Shown here: positions 1 to 10,900 of the stretch, one piece after another
Numbering within the stretch: position 1 is the first letter of the stretch
Layout: each line of letters opens with the position of its first letter
Origin: Capitella teleta
Taxonomy: Eukaryota > Annelida > Polychaeta > Capitellidae
Assembly: GCA_000328365.1 (NCBI GenBank)
Contig: KB302988.1
Span: forward strand, 109,244-173,243
Length of the DNA stretch: 64,000 bases
Direction of reading: 5' to 3'
Program-made: the position numbers and the translations under genes
Notes under the pieces: generated by a model
What the model saw: only the letters and a program-made list of their open reading frames with translations
The model's database searches: none
What the model was told of the DNA's origin: nothing

Positions 1-893
1 CAGTACTTTTGAGCTCAAAAAGGCGAGGCTAGGATTGGGCTCATGATGTCTCCAACTGAGTGCCACAAAGCACAGGCTGAAAACCAACTGGTCGACCTCT
101 CCTTCCACAACAACACTATTAATGTGATAGTGGCTGAAAGTCAAAGAGAAAGGTTAAGAGACAAACCAATGAGGCATGCAGTGACTCACAAACATTTCCC
201 ATTGTAGTACACATGCCTTGAAATCCGTAAAGCAGACTCAAGAGATAACAGTAGGGCGTAAATGGGATGCACAAGATAGACAAGCCGAAAACGGCGACCA
301 GAATGCCGAAATAGATGTCAAAATGGTTCAAGAACTTTGTCGAGAGTAGTGATCCAATTGGACTACCAATGATTGCTCCGACACAGAACATGGATAGGGC
401 AAAGCTCATCTGCGAAAGGGTGAAATCGTGCAGGTGAGCCAGATCAGGCTGAGTTGTGCCAATCAGGGCGAAGTTGGTGTTCTGAAAAGAATTACAAAAT
501 TAGAGTGAGGTGATCACAAGGCAATGGTATCAAATATCGAGTTTGTCGTCTTTTCTTCTTTGTAAATCATTATACTGTGCAATAATACACAACCACAACG
601 TATAATGCCGTTAAGCATAGCATGGTTTCAGAGAAAGAGTACATGTACTTGAATTTTTTGACTCCTTAATTCTATTCATCGTTATGCTAGTGTAGTTTCA
701 TGACAATGGATGTTGGTTGCTGACTATTCTGCAGCCGATTGAGATGAAACTGATGGTTTTCGAGTGTATTTTTTTAAATAAAGGAAATTTTTAACGGTAA
801 TATGGTGTCGAGATATTTCATAGGAAAAACTCACCGAAAATATACAGTACACGCAGACTAGGAACCCTCTCACCCACACAGAAAACGTTCGAC
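1..893 (-). CDS. MFS transporter, sodium-dependent glucose transporter 1 / MFSD4-like (partial)
   Basis: Spliced exons read on the minus strand are 835-893, 190-481 and 1-76. Each joins in frame through GT-AG sites (donors GTGAGT below 835 and below 190; acceptors ending TTTTCAG). The first exon gives a hydrophobic segment (GFLVCVYCIF), followed by NTNFALIGTTQPDLAHL and helices with GAIIGSPIGSLLSTKF and GILVAVFGLSILCIPFTPY, then GFQGMCTTMGN. This order (helix 1, short loop, glycine-rich helix 2, helices 3-4 with a GN motif) matches the N-terminal half of the NaGLT1/MFSD4 branch of the major facilitator superfamily, which moves sugars or related solutes across membranes. The 5' exon with the start codon is not identified. 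In the last exon the frame meets TGA at 15-17 after SPILASPF, where the family continues, so the gene is truncated, a pseudogene, alternatively terminated, or affected by an assembly error. Confidence 0.6.
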
Positions 894-954
894 CTGAAAA
901 GAAAATGGGGTCCATGACATGAAAGTCAAGCGGTAATCAAATGGTGTCGTTTTA

Positions 955-1062
955 GTTCCACAAGATGTAATCGATGATCATCCTGAATCTTCTGTTACAT
1001 AACGGTCTCATTGGCTCCCTGGGCGAAATCTAGAAGTAACCAGTGCTTGGATTTTTGAAGAC
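955..1062 (+). repeat. Dispersed repeat, copy 1 of an inverted pair
   Basis: The block with core ACATAACGGTCTCATTGGCT followed by CCCTGGGCGAAATCTAGAA recurs in inverted orientation at about 5245-5352 with few differences. Similarity trails outwards on both sides (CCAGTGCT after the core, GATGATCATC before it). The nature of the repeat is unknown. Confidence 0.7.
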
Positions 1063-1829
1063 GCATGCTATAATTCGTGTTTCAAAAAGAAAGCTGTATC
1101 AAAATAATGATTAGAGAAAAGAAAATATGAAGATTATGATTTGAAACATAGATGATTTATAATTCATATTACAGCACCAATGATTATGAAAAAAAAGTAT
1201 CAAAAATGAGCGTGGGACACATTAAATTTTCCCACCTTGTGTGCGAGTATATGTAGCCTGTAGATTGCAAATTGAAATTGCGAGAAATAAAAAAATTGGG
1301 CAGGAAAGTCAGCATTTCTTCGGTACTTTTTTCCGTCTCATTAACCATGTAAAAGAGTAGATAGATGACATGATAATAAATTTAAAAAAACTTTCTTAAA
1401 CGTGAAATTACTCGTAATATTGATCTATGCTTATTTCGAAACCATACTTTATAATGCTCTTCTAGATCTGGAGCACTTGCAAGTTTTAGTTTTTGCTCAA
1501 AGTAGCCAATGAGATTGAACCGTATCCAGGCTTTCATGCTCTGAAGCCATCAGATTTATTGTCGTCTGCATTCCTGACTAAACGCAACACTTGCTACTTA
1601 ATTCGTAATATGTAGAGGGGTTTTAAAGAGATGACAACGCACGTCTCTGGACAAGCTCCAAGTGGATTCATGATATGATTATACGCATGATGAATTAGCA
1701 TTTAGATAATGTTCATACCGACCATGTACATTCGACTCAAATGTTACTTGGTTGAGGTAAGACTACCTAGAATACCTTGGTTCGCTTGGAAACAAAACCC
1801 AATTGTCGGGACATGCTGGAACACATAAG

Positions 1830-2360
1830 AAAAAAACCAAAGCACATAAGTCACCGTACGTGGTGGTATGCTGTCTGTTTCAGCATCTATGACTCAAATA
1901 CGAAACATCCAAGATTCATGCAGCATTAAATAAAAGTTTAATTTTTATAATTCAGTGGCCCAGTGGTTGCGTTGGGGTTGTTGATATCAATTGAATGTGA
2001 ATTGCACTTTTGTGATGACTATTTTGATCAATATGACGACTACACCCGGCGGTACTCAAATGCTCGGATACAGTTCAATTTTCTGGTCATTCTGAGAGGT
2101 CAAAAGAATAATAGGCACAAAAAAAGAAGAAGAATGAACAACAGCTGCAGTACATGTGTTGCTAGCACTGTAAATAAATCAGAGCACATAAATTATCGTA
2201 CCTGGTCGCATGCTCTCCCCTTTTGCATCCATGATTCAAGTTCAAAGTTTCCAAATGCAATAATTAAGGTATCCCCATGTCCGATATATTATTCTATCTA
2301 ATTTTCCTGTATGTGGGCTGATATCAATTGAATATCAATCGCTTTTTGTGATGGAAATTC
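1830..2360. repeat. Diverged tandem duplication of about 350 bp
   Basis: The segment around 1835-2020 (landmarks GCACATAAGTCACCGTAC, GATATCAATTGAATGTGAAT, TTTTGTGATG) reappears around 2180-2360 (GCACATAAATTATCGTAC, GATATCAATTGAATATCAAT, TTTTGTGATG). The order is the same and spacing about 345 bp. Divergence is substantial, so the duplication is old. Confidence 0.5.
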
Positions 2361-3204
2361 TGCCCATAGAGATGGCCAATCAACTGATTCTATGAAGTGA
2401 AATAACCAGCATGGCCTTTGATGACAGGCTGCATTTAAAATTGAAGAGCTGGTCGATTCATACACAGCGCAATAAATTAGAAAATAAAAATATAGGCACC
2501 TTAATTTCGTTCATTGCTGTAGGATTGCCATCTTCTTGGCTGTGGGTCCTCTGATTTTTACTTCTGACCACTGCTTCAAACTCTCGTTCAGCTAGAGCAT
2601 CTGTTTTTCTTAGCATCTCTAGTATTATGCGACTGCACATAATTCTCCCAAAACCGGACAAATGGACAATACCGAAGAACTGAGAGAGTGTATTGAGAAA
2701 AAGAAATTGGATGAATCATGTACATTATCTTTCTAATACTCTTATTTCCATTTCCTACATAGCCCTTCTCCTTTCAGCCTACTTTTCTCCTTTAAGCGCT
2801 GTTTCAATATAATTTGTTCCCTCGAGTGGTATTGCACGTGAGTAGGCGGTTATAAATCAATACAGAGCTATTATCAAATCAAAAAAAGCTCATATAAAAT
2901 AGTTCATCTGTCACTCAATCTTTGCTTATCATTAATAACTCACTAAAAGATACAGCCCTCTCTCTCTATCAACTAGTGGAACCATCATTGACACCATAAA
3001 AACGCCGACGCATATGTTATATAATAGCTTGGTTCTGCCATATACCTTACATACCATAATAATATTTGGGGAGAGGCTACCAACCGACACTTGAAATTAC
3101 AAAACAAAATCATTTGACTCATAGCAAACCGACCGCAACTGGTACAAACCCAACTTCTCTCTCACGACTGCAAACACAGCTGCAACATGTGCATGCACAT
3201 GTGG

Positions 3205-3405
3205 GATTAGGTGTCAATAGGTTCATTTATTCATAATTTTGCTAGATACGTAGCCTTAGCTCAATCCTGAAAGAGGATGGTGTCTTATAAGCTTGGTAAT
3301 TGTGAATCTGAGAAATCAGTGACATCCCTTGATATTATTATTACACACAGTCTAGAAGGCTGAATAGGTGTCATGCAACCAGAGCCCACTGGTGAGTGTA
3401 ATGGC
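3205..3405 (+). repeat. Promoter/first-exon-like repeat, copy 1
   Basis: This block resembles two others at 42395-42645 (inverted) and 43005-43262. Shared landmarks in order: GGTTCATTTATTCATAAT, a CTTGCCAGATCC-like stretch, GAAATCAGTGACATCCCTTG, an AT-rich TATA-like run at 3333-3343, GTCTAGAAGGCTG, and CCCACTG followed by GTGAGTG, a good splice donor, with the exon-like part ending at 3391. No gene is recognised directly downstream, so this may be an orphan copy. Confidence 0.6.
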
Positions 3406-5017
3406 CAACCATAGATAGTCGTGTATTACAAGTTGTAAATTGTATCATTGTATTGTAATTTTAAATTGAATCATCTGTCATGCATATCTGCTTTTCTCCA
3501 GTTTAAATCCAACCATAGCTATAATTATCTCTGAGCATTTGTTACAGCATACACAAAGCCGTCTGTAATACACGTATATTTAAATTTATTATACTGTTAC
3601 CTATATTATTGTGTGTTAACTACTAATCCTTCCTTGTATCAACTAATTATTCTCATTCATGTTGTGATCCTTTCTCGTACGTCCCATGTTCTCAATTTTG
3701 CATTGATTTCATCGCTCCGTGGTGGTAACAAATGTGTTCGCAAACAGAGGTTGGAGTTTTGCTAAAAATTGGGCCATATTCACCATTTCGGCAATCGACC
3801 GAAATAGTAATGAAACATAAAATTAATTTCCATGGGCTCATGAATTAATTAATACAGCTGCGCTTTACTGTGACTCGATTATCTTTCATTGTGTTCTTGG
3901 CACCATATAACACACGTTAGTGTTGGTGTGCCGTAAAACACCAATTTCCTTTCCTTTCATTGTGTTCCAAATCAAAATCATAACGTTTTTATCACCACTC
4001 ACGTCTTGTTAGCATAAATTATGATTTGCGTCTTAAACTTTTTCAAAAGGGGGTGCGAAAGAATAGCCAGTGACAACCTGCTGTGATTGTTGTTGGATTT
4101 TTGTTTGAACTCCGGAAGTCATGGCAGAAACATTACCCACATGCGCACTTAATGGTCATCAATGGCATGATGACAGATCATTGTGACAGGTTACCAAATA
4201 AATTTGGCGTGTCCCGTATTTAATGAAATGTTTCCAGAAATTTGCGAAAGAGAAGTCAACAGAAAGAGGTTACCTCAATGAGTTCTGCTTTGCTTTGCTC
4301 AATGACATTGAGCAATGCAGTGTTGTAGAAGAACTGAACACACACATATTTTGGAAGAAGGATTGGCTATGTCTGAAACCCTGGTACCGCGTACAACTGC
4401 ACATAATATTATGTAATACATGAACAATCGCACAACTGTACATGTTCATTGCACAATTCATTATTCCTTTTCACAAGGAACCCCTGTTAATGAACACGCA
4501 AATAATTATTAATAATTATAATTATAGATTTATAAGTGAATACTTCAAAGTGATTTTAATATGTTTGCCTTTCTGAATAACGTATACGGCACACTAACAT
4601 AATAATATATGCTTGTACACGTATAAGAAGAATACGCCATACAATTATGTACCTTTTTAGGGTACTCAGCAATTAAATATAATCTCATTTTGTTGTCATA
4701 TCATCTGCCATATATTGTTATCATATATTGTTATTATATCATGTTATCATATTATCTGCCATAGCAACCGTATTAATCATCACATAATTATTGCTTCAAA
4801 GGAGTGAACACACAACAATGTTAATTAAACATTGTAAATACAATGACATAGTATTTTGAAGTCGCATTGTCGAGTCAGTGACAGCAAGCTTATACTGATC
4901 AAAAGCTTACTAATTAGCTTGCATAACTAAATTACTGCATGTATAGCAGTAATGAAGCATGGAATACAAAGTACTAAGTTCAAGCATTTTTCATAACTAT
5001 TGGTGCCGTAATTTATT

Positions 5018-5260
5018 TTATGAATCATTCGTGTTTCGCATCAAAATCATTAAATATCTATTCAATAACATAAATAGTGTTGCTATGGTAACTATGTGGA
5101 ACTTTCTTTTTGCGTTTTTATTTTCCTCTAATCATTATATTAATTTTAATACAATGATAAAATGAAATAATATTAATTTATAATGATTGGAGGAAAGTAA
5201 AAACGCAAAAAAGAAAGCATCATATTCTGAAACATGAATCATAACGCTTTCTAGAGTCAG
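5018..5260. repeat. Foldback (palindromic) repeat
   Basis: The left arm around 5103-5146 (core CTTTTTGCGTTTTTATTTTC) is matched by the reverse complement of the right arm around 5170-5217 (core TTTTTTGCGTTTTTACTTTC), separated by a short AT-rich loop. Weaker complementarity extends outwards (GAATCATTCGTGTTTC against GATTCATGTTTCAG). It could be a foldback or MITE-like element. I did not find clear target duplications. Confidence 0.6.
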
Positions 5261-5352
5261 AGCACTGGCCATTTCTAGATTTCGCCCAGGGAGCCGATGA
5301 GACCGTTATGTAACCGAGGATTCACGATGATCTTCGATTGCATCTTATAGTC
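5245..5352 (-). repeat. Dispersed repeat, copy 2 of an inverted pair
   Basis: Reverse-complement partner of the block at 955-1062, directly next to the foldback element. The 82-codon frame through it on the minus strand (5275-5523) matches no family I know and ends in the repeat, so I do not call it a gene. Confidence 0.65.
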
Positions 5353-7599
5353 ACAGCTATGACTTCCCCAGGACAGTAGTCTACGTGCGATGGCGTCGTC
5401 GATGTAGCGTGATCTTTCACGACGCAGCCCCTGACCCCTGACCTCTAGCGATGGCTCCCTTCGAAGCACTCCGTTTTGGAGAAACACATCCAGGCATCCT
5501 TCTGGCAGAGATCTAACCAACATGTTTCCAGCGGCAATATTGAGTAATCATAACGTTCTCTTTGCGTGCACTTCCTGTGCCACAAAGATCACGTGTCAAA
5601 ATGCCGCAAAACACGAAACGAACACTCGCGCCAATATCTACAATCATATCCAGAACATTGCCTCTCCGCCTCACTCGCATATATTGACGATGGAGGGAGA
5701 GACCCTCCGCTGGAAGAGTGAGGCTCCAGGGAACACTTGATCCATTTGACGCGCAATAAAAGTGACAGTGGCGTCTCTGATCTTTTTATGGGGCTTGCGG
5801 CTCGTAAACAGCGCGTTCAGAGACTTCGACACCCGTCGATCTGTGTGTCGAACTCGAAATAGAAACAGTTATGAAGTGCGGAGCCAGCCATCCAACTGGA
5901 AAGGATGTTTCAGCCAATGATCTCATAACTTCATGGCTTCCTGACTTTATCTGTCCTTATTTGACTTTCCACCCACGCTAATATAGCATGCCAGTGTGTA
6001 TAGTGATGAAAACATATGCTTATGGTAATGATTGTATCATAACTATGTATGCATTCTGTTATCTAGCCAATCACATTTTAATAAAGTATAAATTTTCAAG
6101 ATTGGATTCCGACTCTCAGTATAAGTGACTCTCACCATTAGAATGAGAACAATGCACTATAGAGTGATCTCTTACGAAGCCATCATTATCTTCCTCACAC
6201 CGTTGAGAGTGCTCGGCAATTGCGGACCAAGGTGTGATTTGGAGATGACAATTGTTGTGCTGACGGCGTCTACTAGCTGTGAGGTTTGCTGTTTTCGTAA
6301 GCATACAATACGAAATGGAATCAACGCTCCGCCCTCATGCAAGAAGAGAGAGAAGAGGGTGATGACTGCGGACATACGCCCTGGGTGGGCACCGGATACA
6401 CGTGTTCATGTTTGACATGATTTGGCAATGAACGTCAAACTTTTAGCCAACAAGCGTTGAGGCTTATATCGTCACTCGGCCATCGCGCGACTTAACTGCG
6501 ATTCGGTGAACAACCATTTTTGCAGTTGTCAGAGGCAATGATCTACAAAACTCAATTGCGTCTTAACCGACAAATGGGGAATGCAGAAAAAATACATCGT
6601 ACAAAAATGCATGGTCGTGAATAATCATCCATATGGTAAATCTCTCGTGTGGTAAATTACTGGGGCATAGATCATGAACGGCCTCGCAGTCACACACACG
6701 TGACGCAAGGATCACAGAAAACTCGCACGCATCGTACGATCACAGCACTCGACCGACAAGAGATTCTCGCACGTCCACCAGCATGCCATCTACGGGTTGT
6801 GTTTGTGCCTTTTGCCCTCAACTTGGTTATGAAAATGTTTCATTTGTTGTTAATGCCGTGTGGGGTGGCCGCCGTGACCCCGGTGACCCCGATCAGGGTG
6901 CGCGCCGCCCGCGTTCACCCCAATGATCCCCATACGTTGGCAGGAAAACTCTCTCTTGGGTCCGCCTGATGTGTTGTGCGTAGAAGCGATTTAAATGTCG
7001 TGTGTCACAACCAAGAGCCTTGATCCAGAATTGGATTCAAAGTGCTTTACAATGTTATCGATAAATTCTTTGTAAAAATTTATTTTGTAGAAATTAAAAA
7101 AAAAACAAAAAAAAACAAAAAAAAAAACAATAAAAAGAATTCTGTGGTTAATGAGAATGAGAAGAGTGAATATCCAGGCATCCAATTTAGGTCACACACC
7201 GCAGGTCATTCGATCGAGTCGATCAACGCCAATCGAATTTTGTATGGGGGGGAAGGACATGTTACAAATGGCGTCCTTCGAGTTCGATTAATCGTCCACA
7301 TCTGCTCCAGTAGTCGAATCCTAAGGATGGCAAGCGAACCGTGAACACCTCTCGTCTCAACTGACTTTTTTTCTCTCATGATTTGCGCGCCGTTTTGATG
7401 AATTTTTCTCCCTCCATGGTGATCAATGCAGTGAATAGCCGATTGCAATTAAGACGTGCGACACACGTTGAGGACGGCCGCCTTTAGAAGGAAATCAGCC
7501 ATCACTCAGCAATCAATACACCCCCTTCCCCTTCCTCTCCCCCGCCCGCTCCCTTCTTTTTCAACCCTGCCATTCACCGAGGAGAGAGCGAGCGACTGA

Positions 7600-7908
7600 A
7601 ATCGCTCGAATTCCTTCGACGCGCAGTTTCGCAAAAGCGCCGAAACTGCAGCACGCGATTGGCTCTACTTACTGAGAGCGCGGGAAATAAATAAGGCGGG
7701 AAAAGCTGCGGCGCCAGCATCTTGCACAAGGAATTCCATTGGGGACAATGAACATTGTGATAGTGGACAGCGTACTGGCGACGCTTCAGTTTCTTTCGAC
7801 TGACATTTCTGATTTATCGGATTGTGTTTTCATCTCTGCTGAAATCGAATTGTTCTCTGATTTCTGCCCTTTGATCTGCCGTAGAGAACTGTCTTTGTAG
7901 CTATAGCC
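7600..7908 (+). promoter_or_regulatory. Likely promoter and 5' UTR of the lectin/CUB receptor gene
   Basis: The 300 bases before the receptor start codon are relatively GC-rich, unlike the surrounding DNA. They contain an inverted CCAAT box (GATTGGC at 7657-7663) and GGCGGGAAA near 7697, an E2F-like sequence. No clear TATA box was seen. The transcription start is not determined. The call rests on position and composition. Confidence 0.35.
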
Positions 7909-10900
7909 ATGGACCACGTGACACCGTGGATGTCTTCTCTATTGCTGCTCTTGCTGCATTTGCAATTCACAGGTAATTTTCAATTTTCAATTTGTTGTTA
8001 CTATCATTTTTACCCACCAAACGATTCCGATATTTATCGCCATAATGGACTATGATTATTTGGCATTTTCTCATACTTTCCTGCACAGTCAATAACACTT
8101 GAGGTGATAGAGCATGCTCCAAAGATCAAGATATCCATACTTTTTACTTGGCGTACCGACCAACTCTTTCACATTTCGACCTTTTATGGCCTGACTTTGC
8201 GTCCGTTATACACATAGTGGACATTGGGTGGACTATGACTGATATCCCAAGTTTACAACTTGTACAGAAAGCTCTGCTGTCGGCTTTGCTGCCATCCATC
8301 TTGTCGGTGGCTTTGTACTCGTGGCACCACTTGCTCACATTCGCCTCAAAACGCTTATCAATTCTTCATTACACATCGCCTGAGAAGAGACCATTACCGA
8401 GCAACTCATTACAATAAAATCTGATGCCTTGTAAAGATGTAAGCAGGGTAATTGCAGGCCAAAAACAAACCCAAGCGAACAACCCAAATGAGGGTTACGT
8501 AGCTAACAGACAGACAGACAGACAGACTGTGAGTTAATTACAATAAAACAGACCTGACGTGCGGAACATAGTAGACGTGGCATCCCTGTTCAAATCAATG
8601 TCTGATTGTTTTATGTTCGTGATTACGACTGCGAATTAGCGACAGAAGCAATTGATTCCGCAGGTTATTATTGACTTTGAGGAGGAGACTTTTATTGAAT
8701 GTGCACGGGGATGATGTCATTGGCTTTGATGGGCTCCAAGCAAACACGCTGCCTTTGAAGGTCCTTTGAAGGCGCAAGATGGCTAGGGATATTAACTAGG
8801 GATGGGTCCACACCGTTGCTGTTTACCGTTGCCTGGCGATTGCTTCAGGCATCGGCATCTCCAGACAGTACACACATTTCTGGCGTCGGGCAGACTTTAA
8901 CATGTGAATAGCGTCTTGTTTCATTTTACATGAAAAGGTTGCCTGTTGTTGCATACCACTTTGAACCTCGGCGTAAAAGCGAGCCTAATATATTGCATTA
9001 AACGAGCAAAATAGCTTGAAGCCAATTAACTTTCAAATCGGATTTTCCAGCGCAGTTGCCAATCACTTGGCGTATCCATCTCTGATCTCGCTAAGTCTTC
9101 AGCACACTTTGGTGTTCAACAGGAGCCAGGTGTGTTCGCATTTGAGTGCCAATTTGCAGGATCGATTGTAACAACACTTCATGAGTTCAAGAGGGGTTTG
9201 TCAAAAGCGGGAACGAAATATTGATTCACAATCTGAGGTAAAGAATTAATTTTTCTTCATGTGCATTAAACTATTTGTTATATCCTCAGCCCTCTTGGCC
9301 CACCCCTACGCTGTACTCTCATTGGTCATACCCTCCACCCCCCACCCCCTAGCTCTCTATTATGCCAAGCCCTCCTCCAAGCAGAGGCAGTTCTTAACCC
9401 AATTGCATCCAAAACAAGCTTTGTCTATCAAACTAATTATGCATAATGTTCATACATACGCTGTGCCTAGATTGACGAACGTGCTTTGCGTGGGTAATCT
9501 GTTTGGATTATCCACGTTCTTGCCTTGTGTCGCATATCATTCCTTCGAGGTGTCTTGTGTGGACTGTCCGTTGGACCATAACTGTTCGATCTCCTCAGGG
9601 AATACTCTATTTTCTTACGTTTTTTTCCAAAACCTAAGTTTGGCAACCTTTTGTTGGTCTTCACTGCATATCTTCAGTTCTGCTGTGAACTAAAGTCAAG
9701 CTTTCATTGTGTATATTCCCTTGTGTACATTTCAATGCATTCAGTCTAGTTAGTCATCAGACACGCGTAACATGTTTTACCTGGAGATGAAATGAACCCA
9801 CGGCAACCATGAAGCGACTAACGAGCCTTGTACTACCCACGAAAATGAGACTCGAGGCCAAGCTCTCAGGTGCTCGTGATTGAAAAGTGTAGATTTATAT
9901 CAAAGCCGGGCGACCACACAAAGCACGGAATGTATAATGAAGATGACATGGCATCAATGATGAAGAAGCAAGCATCACACCTGCTGTCTATATCTCTCGC
10001 TAACACATAATCGCCCGGCCGTGTAGATACAGGTGTCGCGAGGGTAAACAATGCATTCTATTTTACCCGTTAATGAGAAAGGTGTTAATCCTTCTTACGA
10101 TTGCAACACGGCAGCAGGAATCCTCGCAAACCTTGGGGACATAGCTGGAGCACATTGTGCTGCTGCTTCAGTAGCCCTGGGGAGGGTTTTGCCCGATCTT
10201 AGAAGAAAGGCCGCATCGCATCTTTACAGGAATGAGTTTCATGTTGCTTGCATGTATGACGGCAGTGCATAAGGACGTCGTACCTTGATGCACACGATAA
10301 TGCTGGTAATCAGACTAATGCCACTTGAAGATCTTATGCATCGAATGATCTCTCAGCGTCAACTATAGAGTTCTACAGGCGAGAGGAATTGACCTAAATA
10401 TCTCTCCAAGTGCGTTCTTATTGGCGTCATTGGTATACAGATTTTGGAGTTTTTGAATTGTTTCTCTGACTTCACGTCTCAAAACACAGGTACAATTCTG
10501 CCCAATGCCCTTTCTTAAAGATAGCATCCACTGAAATGTCCTTGCCTGTTTCACTTTACGACTACCACGAATCCTTCAGCTGATAGTGGCAATCCGGGAG
10601 ATATTAAACAGTCCTCTAAAACCCGAAGATACCATCTGCGCCATGTCAATTTCCATTCGTCGGTTTTACCAAAGAGGATCTTCGGAAACCGGATTTGCTA
10701 TAAAAATGACCAATCGCTATNTGATGCGTTTGCTGTGACGCCGATCCCACTATCAGTTGTCCAGAATCAAGTGCCTCTGAAGCTAGGTACACTGCTTGAC
10801 TGTCTATTGTCTTCTTTGCTGCAGTTTCCTGCCTACCCCCCACGCCGCTCTCACGTTTCACCTCGGTCATCAGTTTTTTTGTTTTTTTTTTTTCTTCAAA

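Larger units (their letters stand above)
894..7908. other. Intergenic region with dispersed repeats, no confirmed gene
   Basis: AT-rich DNA with no open frame that I could assign to a family. It holds a diverged tandem duplication near 1.8-2.4 kb, one copy of a promoter-like repeat at 3.2-3.4 kb, a foldback palindrome at 5.0-5.26 kb and an inverted pair of about 105-bp repeats. GC content rises towards 6.8-7.8 kb, just upstream of the lectin-receptor gene. Short frames at 2458-2661 (-) and 5275-5523 (-) were examined and left unassigned. Confidence 0.6.

Noticed and set aside
2458-2661. Minus-strand frame with EMLRKTDALAEREFEAV and a following GT, possible exon of the MFS gene
   Set aside because: Its splice phase does not fit the known exon at 835-893 (the join gives an early stop), and no family match was recognised.
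5275-5523. 82-codon minus-strand frame starting MLVRSLPEGCLDVF
   Set aside because: No family resemblance, and its 3' third is a dispersed repeat found inverted at 955-1062.
9259-9693. 144-codon plus-strand frame in intron 1 of the lectin receptor
   Set aside because: Starts with hydrophobic residues but shows no domain pattern or splice context; low-complexity composition. Treated as chance.
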